Below the pieces are notes generated by a model. It was not told where the DNA came from. It did no database searches and saw only the letters and a list, made by a program, of their open reading frames with translations. Position numbers and translations under genes: made by a program. Below, one piece after another: positions 5,384-9,039 of a stretch of DNA of 9,039 nucleotides. Source of the stretch: Bryobacteraceae bacterium. GTDB lineage: Bacteria; Acidobacteriota; Terriglobia; Bryobacterales; Bryobacteraceae. Each line of letters begins with the position of its first letter. The first letter of the stretch is position 1. Location of the stretch: positions 1 through 9,039 of the forward strand of contig JASHWA010000191.1 of NCBI GenBank assembly GCA_030044325.1, given 5' to 3'.

Positions 5384-6702
5384 GCTCCCGTCTTCTTGTG
5401 GTGCGCCGGCGCGTTCTTGCCCGTCCATCCCTCGACCTTCGATTTTTCCACATTGAACGTCACCATGAGCGGGTTCGCGGTAAACGAATCCGCCACGCCC
5501 GAAAACGAAATTTCCCCGCCCGGCTCCATCTTGCCGGGAAGCGGCGAATCGAGCTTCAGTGTAACATCCGGCTTGGCCGGATCAGCGATCGCCAGCACCA
5601 GTTCCTTGGGCCGCGCCGCGGGCGTCATGGACACCAGTTTCCCGCTGAACACGGTCACGCCATTGACGCCGCCGGGCAACTCCGCGCCTTTCATGTTCGC
5701 GTCGAAATAGGCCTGCCCGTTGTCGCTCTGAAGCTCCTTGACGATGCTCTTCCACAGCGCCAGCATCGGATTCGCCTTGGCCGCCGCTTCGTCGGCCTCG
5801 ATTTTCTCGCGCTCCAGGTCGGTCTTGCTCTGGATCGTGAATCCGGCCGGTGGAAGCGGGTTGGTCTGCGCCGACGCCATCAATTTCTCCAGCCCGTCAT
5901 TCGATCCGTGATAATCCACATACACCTTGTTCAGATAATTCGTGATCTGCGAGCGGTCCGGCGCGGGAAGACAGCCGGGACCGGTGTAGGACGCCGCGCG
6001 CGCGAAATCGTACAGGGCTTGCGCCTGCAGCTCCGGATGCGCCTTGTTCTGCGCGAGCGTCACGGTCCCCAGCCAGAAGGAAACCTGCCCCTGGTTGGGA
6101 TCGAGCTGCAGCGCCTTGGTCAGCTCCGTCACCGCCGCCGGATAATCCTTGCGAACCATCGCGATGTATCCGAGGGTCTTCTGCGCGAACGCCTTCATCT
6201 CCGGTTTGGCTTTATCGGCCATCTCATCGGTCATCTCCGGCGGACGGTTCGGCTTCGAATAAATCGTGTCCAGATTGTTCAGTACCGTATTGGCCGCTTT
6301 CTGCGCGACATCGAGATCGGCCGTTTGCTGCGTCGTCAACTGCTGCGCGTTGGGCGGCACCAGCGGATAAATAAACTGGACCATCGCGCTGAGGGCCACC
6401 AGATTGTCCGGATTATCTTTTAAGACCTCCTGCGCCGCGTCGAAGGCCTGCCGCGGCTTGTTCAACTGCCGGTACGCGGCCAGGTAAAGCTGGCGGCGAA
6501 TGTCGGCGTAGTCGCTGGCGGGATACTGCTGCTTCCATTTATCGAGCGTCGAAAGCCACTGGTTGGGATCCTGCGTCTTGGTGATCGACTCGAACAGATC
6601 GTACTCCGCCCGATCCTTCCATTGCTTCTTCTTCTCCTGCGCCGGCAGTATCGAAACCAGCGCACAAGCTAATACGGCAACGACGGTGCTCCTTACGAAC
6701 AC
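5374..6702 (-). CDS. Exported TPR-like protein of unknown function, paralogue B
   Basis: A 442-residue protein (446 if the ATG at 6714 is used), tandem paralogue of the next gene and likewise unassigned. A signal peptide with an early Arg and a hydrophobic core ends in SILPAQ at about residue 22. Shared blocks with paralogue A include DPN..L.TLD.W.Q.YP, QL.KP..AF, the TPR-like AQKTLGYI...RKDYPAAVTELTKALQLDP, FARAASY, Y.DYHGS.DG and the C-terminal domain with VSMTP, DVTLK and GWTGKN. By hand, 38 of 77 residues match without a gap in that last domain. I place the start at GTG 6702 because GGAGGTG sits 5 nt upstream, inside the first codons of the longer reading. It lies 63 bp upstream of paralogue A on the same strand. 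Role unknown; a periplasmic scaffold or binding protein would fit TPR segments, as inference only. Confidence 0.8.
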   Translation of the reverse strand: MFVRSTVVAVLACALVSILPAQEKKKQWKDRAEYDLFESITKTQDPNQWLSTLDKWKQQYPASDYADIRRQLYLAAYRQLNKPRQAFDAAQEVLKDNPDNLVALSAMVQFIYPLVPPNAQQLTTQQTADLDVAQKAANTVLNNLDTIYSKPNRPPEMTDEMADKAKPEMKAFAQKTLGYIAMVRKDYPAAVTELTKALQLDPNQGQVSFWLGTVTLAQNKAHPELQAQALYDFARAASYTGPGCLPAPDRSQITNYLNKVYVDYHGSNDGLEKLMASAQTNPLPPAGFTIQSKTDLEREKIEADEAAAKANPMLALWKSIVKELQSDNGQAYFDANMKGAELPGGVNGVTVFSGKLVSMTPAARPKELVLAIADPAKPDVTLKLDSPLPGKMEPGGEISFSGVADSFTANPLMVTFNVEKSKVEGWTGKNAPAHHKKTGAER

Positions 6703-6705
6703 ATC

Positions 6706-6712
6706 CACCTCC
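6706..6712 (-). promoter_or_regulatory. Shine-Dalgarno sequence setting the paralogue B start
   Basis: GGAGGTG on the minus strand, its GGAGG core 5 nt before GTG at 6702-6700. The ATG at 6714 overlaps this element and has no Shine-Dalgarno sequence of its own, so the shorter reading is preferred. Confidence 0.6.
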
Positions 6713-6763
6713 ATTCAAGCGGGCGCAACAACAAGATCAAATGTGGGTGCGGGTACCTTGCGG

Positions 6764-6793
6764 AGTATAGCCGAAGCCGCTCAAGAGCCGCAA
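6764..6793 (-). promoter_or_regulatory. Candidate sigma-70 promoter of paralogue B
   Basis: On the minus strand, TTGCGG (6793-6788) is separated by 18 bp from TATACT (6769-6764). TATACT matches TATAAT in five of six positions. A start near 6757 would give a leader of about 55 nt, consistent with the Shine-Dalgarno sequence of this gene. It is the most complete promoter candidate in the window. Confidence 0.5.
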
Positions 6794-6828
6794 GCGCCTT
6801 CACCCGATCGCCCGGCTGAGAACAACCC

Positions 6829-6847
6829 AGTCTAAACGCTCTAGACT
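6829..6847. repeat. Inverted repeat upstream of the paralogue B promoter
   Basis: AGTCTA, 7-nt spacer, TAGACT: a perfect 6-bp dyad, about 36 bp upstream of the candidate -35 box. It could be an operator or activator site, or a small hairpin. Confidence 0.35.
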
Positions 6848-6859
6848 CATTGGACGCCA

Positions 6860-6900
6860 GGGAGCTTCAAAATGTTTCCTTTGGCATATTTTGGTCTCCC
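6860..6900. repeat. Two-tier imperfect inverted repeat in an AT-richer patch
   Basis: GGGAG (6860-6864) pairs with CTCCC (6896-6900), and inside these CAAAAT (6868-6873) pairs with ATTTTG (6888-6893) around a 14-nt loop. The segment is clearly less GC-rich than its surroundings. It lies in the 256-bp gap between mrp and paralogue B. Its role is unknown; a structured 3' end for mrp or a protein site are both possible. Confidence 0.35.
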
Positions 6901-6934
6901 GGCCCGCGCCTTCTTCTCAAGCGTCATGAGGCGC

Positions 6935-6961
6935 GATCGTCACGCGTTGGTACGCGCGATC
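6935..6961 (-). terminator. Hairpin just after mrp, possible terminator
   Basis: GATCG, bulge TCA, CGCGT, loop TGGT, ACGCG, CGATC: ten base pairs with one bulge, beginning 9 nt beyond the mrp stop codon. There is no T-run after it in the mrp direction, so intrinsic termination is uncertain. The location supports a 3'-end structure. The flanking GCGCGATC is also repeated directly at 6931 and 6954. Confidence 0.4.
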
Positions 6962-6970
6962 ATTTCTCGA

Positions 6971-7792
6971 TTAGTCTTCGATGGTGATCGAAGGACCCGC
7001 GCTCTGCGCGGCCGAACAGATTTCTTCGACTCTTCGGGCCAACTCGAGAAACGGCGCCGAATGCGGATCGCTTCCATCGCGAGCCGTAACCGGACGCCCG
7101 CTGTCGCCTCCGATGCGCACCTCCGGATCGAGCGCCAGCTCACCCAAGAACGCGACGTTCATCTTCTCCGCCGTCCGTTTTCCGCCGCCCTGGCCAAAAA
7201 CGTCGATTCGTTCACCGGACTTCGGTGCTATCAAAAAACTCATGTTCTCGATCAGGCCGAGCAGCGGCACGCGGACCTGGTGGAACATGTTCACCGCCTT
7301 GCGCGCGTCTTCAAGCGAAACGTCGGAGGGAGTGGTTACAACAATCGCGCCCGTAATCGGCGTGGTCTGCGCGAGGGACAACGCCACGTCGCCCGTGCCC
7401 GGCGGCAGATCGATGATCAGATAATCGAGCTCGCCCCAATCGACGTTGCGCAGAAACTGCTGGATCGCCGAATGCAGCATCGGCCCGCGCCAGACGAGCG
7501 GCTTGTCGCCGGGGTTGATGAATCCCATCGACATCAGCTTCACATTGTATTTTTCCAGCGGCTGGATGCGGTCGCCGTAAGCCCGCGGCGGCTCGTTGAT
7601 CCCCATCATCAGCGGAATATTCGGCCCGTAAACGTCGGCGTCGAGCAGCCCGACTTTGCGTCCCAAATGCGCGAGCCCCAGCGCCAGATTCACGCTGACC
7701 GTGGTCTTTCCCACGCCTCCTTTTCCCGACCCGACCGCAACAATATTCTTCACGCCCGCAACCGGCGTTTTCGGAGGCGCCTGTGGACTCAT
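6971..7792 (-). CDS. Mrp/ApbC/NBP35-type P-loop ATPase, short form lacking the CxxC motif
   Basis: A 273-residue cytoplasmic P-loop NTPase of the SIMIBI class. Typical members (ApbC/Mrp, Nbp35, Ind1) bind and transfer [4Fe-4S] clusters to apo-proteins and hydrolyse ATP. The deviant Walker A motif KGGVGKTT is at residues 24-31, the LLDADVYGPNIP switch region at 49-60, the LVWRGPM block at 99-105, and Walker B YLIIDLPPGTGD at 124-135. The family phrase IENMS is followed by FLIAPKSGE, where canonical members have two cysteines (CPxC). Here Ala189 and Ser192 stand in those places, and the only cysteine in the protein is Cys259. The N-terminal DUF59/MIP18 domain of long Mrp proteins is also missing, since the P-loop starts by residue 24. 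Family membership is clear; the iron-sulfur carrier role is doubtful. It is divergent from a secreted-protein gene. Confidence 0.9.
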   Translation of the reverse strand: MSPQAPPKTPVAGVKNIVAVGSGKGGVGKTTVSVNLALGLAHLGRKVGLLDADVYGPNIPLMMGINEPPRAYGDRIQPLEKYNVKLMSMGFINPGDKPLVWRGPMLHSAIQQFLRNVDWGELDYLIIDLPPGTGDVALSLAQTTPITGAIVVTTPSDVSLEDARKAVNMFHQVRVPLLGLIENMSFLIAPKSGERIDVFGQGGGKRTAEKMNVAFLGELALDPEVRIGGDSGRPVTARDGSDPHSAPFLELARRVEEICSAAQSAGPSITIED

Positions 7793-7801
7793 GTAATTTT
7801 C

Positions 7802-7807
7802 AGGATA
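7802..7807 (-). promoter_or_regulatory. Candidate -10 box for mrp
   Basis: TATCCT on the minus strand ends 9 nt before the mrp ATG at 7792. No Shine-Dalgarno sequence is present, so a leaderless or nearly leaderless mRNA is predicted. Confidence 0.35.
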
Positions 7808-7825
7808 ACGCGGCGGCGGATGCGT

Positions 7826-7831
7826 TATCGT
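7826..7831 (+). promoter_or_regulatory. Candidate -10 box for the secreted-protein gene
   Basis: TATCGT ends 7 nt before the ATG at 7839. The purine stretch GAAGG lies immediately against the start codon, too close to act as a normal Shine-Dalgarno sequence. This box and the opposing mrp box sit within 30 bp of each other. Confidence 0.35.
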
Positions 7832-7838
7832 CGAAGGT

Positions 7839-8600
7839 ATGCGGTTGTTGGCCGCCGCTGCCGTTCTCGTTCCGCTCGCGTGGTGTCAACCATCGAGGCC
7901 CGTTCGAGCTTCGCGATGGGACTTGCTCGTCGAGGGCGGTAAAGGCGTTTTCTGGACCTCGCCCGAGTGTCACCCCCGCGACTACTTTGCGGGCTCGCCT
8001 CTCTTGTTCGATTTCGAGCAGGATCTGTATCATCAAACGCCGGCGGATCTTTCCTACAGCGCGGATGTTGTGGACTTGGGCGTAGCGGCGGGCCGTCAAG
8101 TCGTGCAGGTGATCCAACATATCGAGGAAATTCACACCGGCGAGCATCTGACGGCCAAGCGGGTGCTCGTCCAGCGTGGCGAGCAGTTTTGCCTCGTCTA
8201 CCAGCAGCTCTACGATTCCGCCCAGGTTGTCGTAAGACCGGCCTCCCTTTTCACCTTCGACGCAAAACCTGTCCTCAAAACCATGGACCCGATCGGAATG
8301 CACTCATGGAACGAAGAGTATTGGACGTTCGACGCCGACGGCCCAATCCATCTCGATCTCGCGGCTGCGCGCAATCGGATGCGGAAAGCCGTTCCAAAGG
8401 GAGACGACTTCGTGACCTATCCTTTCGACCTGAAAGACGCCTGCCGTAAGGCGATCGCCGTCGAACCGGGCGCGTGCCGAGCCTGCGGCGTCCCCGACGG
8501 CTCCGTAATCGCAAAACTTGCGCTGCGGGGCTCAGATCTGGTCGCTACCTGGACGCGTTGGTTCCCGGCGGGCCGGGACGGAACATGCCCGAGTGATTAA
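7839..8600 (+). CDS. Secreted cysteine-containing protein of unknown function
   Basis: A 253-residue protein that I do not recognise. The N-terminus (MRLL, then an Ala/Val/Leu core to about residue 15) is a signal peptide, so it is exported. LAWC at 13-16 resembles a lipobox, but Trp before the Cys makes lipidation unlikely. The mature part has six cysteines (44, 118, 202, 213, 216, 250), including a CRAC pair at 213-216, enough for disulfides. Segments such as WTSPECHPRDYFAGSPLLFDFEQDLYHQTPADLSYSADVVDLGVAAGRQV and MHSWNEEYWTFDADGPIHLDL look like a globular, probably beta-rich domain. No catalytic motif stands out. It is divergent from mrp with a 46-bp gap, and 161 bp upstream of a cytochrome P460 family gene on the same strand. 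Confidence 0.75.
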   Translation: MRLLAAAAVLVPLAWCQPSRPVRASRWDLLVEGGKGVFWTSPECHPRDYFAGSPLLFDFEQDLYHQTPADLSYSADVVDLGVAAGRQVVQVIQHIEEIHTGEHLTAKRVLVQRGEQFCLVYQQLYDSAQVVVRPASLFTFDAKPVLKTMDPIGMHSWNEEYWTFDADGPIHLDLAAARNRMRKAVPKGDDFVTYPFDLKDACRKAIAVEPGACRACGVPDGSVIAKLALRGSDLVATWTRWFPAGRDGTCPSD

Positions 8601-8613
8601 ACGCAGCGAATCC

Positions 8614-8645
8614 GTCAGACGCTGACTTCAACCTCGCGGAGCGAG
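8614..8645 (+). terminator. Two small tandem hairpins after the secreted-protein gene
   Basis: GTCAG, ACG, CTGAC (8614-8626) and CTCGC, GGA, GCGAG (8633-8645): two perfect 5-bp stems with 3-nt loops, starting 13 nt after the stop codon. A short TTC follows the first stem but there is no real T-run. This is weak evidence for a 3' end. The rest of the 161-bp gap to the next gene shows no further gene. Confidence 0.3.
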
Positions 8646-8748
8646 ACCGTGAGCGATTATCCCTGTTCCATCGCGTTCCAGCGTAACCGGGAGCTTCATG
8701 CCCAAATTTTACGCGGCGCGTGACTACGATGGTGTGCGCCCGTCAAAC

Positions 8749-8754
8749 GATAAT
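8749..8754 (+). promoter_or_regulatory. Candidate -10 box for the cytochrome P460 gene
   Basis: GATAAT (five of six matches to TATAAT) ends 7 nt before the ATG at 8762. There is no Shine-Dalgarno sequence, so this is again the leaderless arrangement. No clear -35 box is seen. Confidence 0.4.
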
Positions 8755-8761
8755 AAACCTT

Positions 8762-9039
8762 ATGAGAAAGCTTCTCTTCACCGCGCTCGCGGCCGGAATC
8801 GCGCTCGCCCAGGAACCCGCTTTCAAAGCCGACAAACTGGTCCGCCCCGAAAATTATCGCGAATGGATTTTCCTGAGTTCCGGCCTCGGCATGACCTACG
8901 GCGGCGAAGCGAATCCCGACGCCCCGACCTTCGACAACGTTTTCGTCAACCCTCCGGCATATCGCGCGTTTGTCGAAACCGGCAAGTGGCCCGAAAAAAC
9001 GATGTTCGTTCTCGAAGTCCGCCAATCCGCGACCAACGG
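8762..9039 (+). CDS. Cytochrome P460 family protein, N-terminal part
   Basis: The first 92 codons of a gene cut by the window end. The product begins with a signal peptide (MRKLLFTALAAGIALAQ, cleavage likely after AQ) and then enters a P460-like domain. Visible blocks are ENYREWIFLSSGLGM, TFDNVFVNPPAYRAFVETGKWPEKTMFVLEVR, matching the family pattern of a 'YR.W' strand, 'F.NV.V.P.AY..F..TG.WP..T' and a following strand. Known P460 cytochromes are periplasmic c-type haem proteins with a Lys-haem cross-link that oxidise hydroxylamine. Many family members are uncharacterised, and the CxxCH haem site expected near the C-terminus is outside the window. Whether this one binds haem therefore cannot be judged. 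The ATG at 8762 is the only sensible start and lacks a Shine-Dalgarno sequence. The reading frame has no stop before the window end. Confidence 0.78.
   Translation, partial: MRKLLFTALAAGIALAQEPAFKADKLVRPENYREWIFLSSGLGMTYGGEANPDAPTFDNVFVNPPAYRAFVETGKWPEKTMFVLEVRQSATN

Noticed and set aside
5398..6423. Plus-strand open frame of 341 codons antisense to paralogue B
   Set aside because: Same shadow pattern as over paralogue A; the similarity of the two shadows only reflects the paralogy of the real genes.
7232..7238. A-run in mrp as a possible programmed frameshift or sequencing error explaining the missing CxxC
   Set aside because: The frame stays open with family sequence on both sides (IENMSFLI before, GERIDVFGQGGG after), so no frameshift is needed and the Ala/Ser replacement is a true substitution in this sequence.
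6872..7942. Plus-strand open frame of 356 codons across the gap and mrp
   Set aside because: Most of it is antisense to the clear Mrp ATPase, and the remainder has no supported start or family.
8696..9025. Minus-strand open frame of 109 codons at the right edge
   Set aside because: It is antisense to the P460-family gene, which has a signal peptide, a -10 box and family motifs.
1..9039. CRISPR array, insertion sequence, prophage, toxin-antitoxin or defence genes
   Set aside because: I saw no regularly spaced repeats, transposase, integrase or small paired genes; composition and codon style are even across the window.

Overview
The window looks like an ordinary chromosomal stretch from a GC-rich, soil-type Acidobacteriota, most likely of the Solibacter/Bryobacter group. 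That placement is inferred from protein style, base composition, the abundance of secreted proteins whose signal peptides end in '...AQ', and start-site architecture; no marker gene here settles it. There is no phage, transposon, CRISPR array or defence cassette. The window holds housekeeping genes plus a small lineage-specific set of exported proteins.

Left part (1-2041): the 3' end of a bifunctional homocysteine methyltransferase/methylenetetrahydrofolate reductase gene runs into a convergent tRNA-Val(CAC) gene. A 40-bp divergent gap then leads to a malate/L-lactate dehydrogenase family oxidoreductase, followed by a VOC (glyoxalase-fold) protein. Middle (2042-3961): miaB, the tRNA 2-methylthio-N6-isopentenyladenosine enzyme, is followed at once by a DUF151 'bifunctional nuclease' family gene. 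A hairpin then separates these plus-strand genes from convergent minus-strand genes.

Central right (4012-6702, minus strand): two tandem paralogues encode exported proteins of about 430-440 residues. Each has a signal peptide, a TPR-like helical region and a conserved C-terminal beta-rich domain ending in a shared WTGKN motif and a basic tail. They have no function I recognise and are the most novel material here. A 256-bp gap rich in inverted repeats separates them from mrp.

Right part (6971-9039): a short Mrp/ApbC-type P-loop ATPase (minus strand) lacks both the N-terminal DUF59/MIP18 domain and the CxxC iron-sulfur motif. It is divergent, across 46 bp, from a secreted cysteine-containing protein of unknown function. 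The 5' part of a cytochrome P460 family gene follows and is cut by the window end.

A pattern crosses the whole window. Most starts lack a Shine-Dalgarno sequence and instead have a -10-like hexamer 6-9 nt before the start codon, as expected for leaderless transcripts. The two genes with a clear Shine-Dalgarno sequence have their -10 candidates further upstream.
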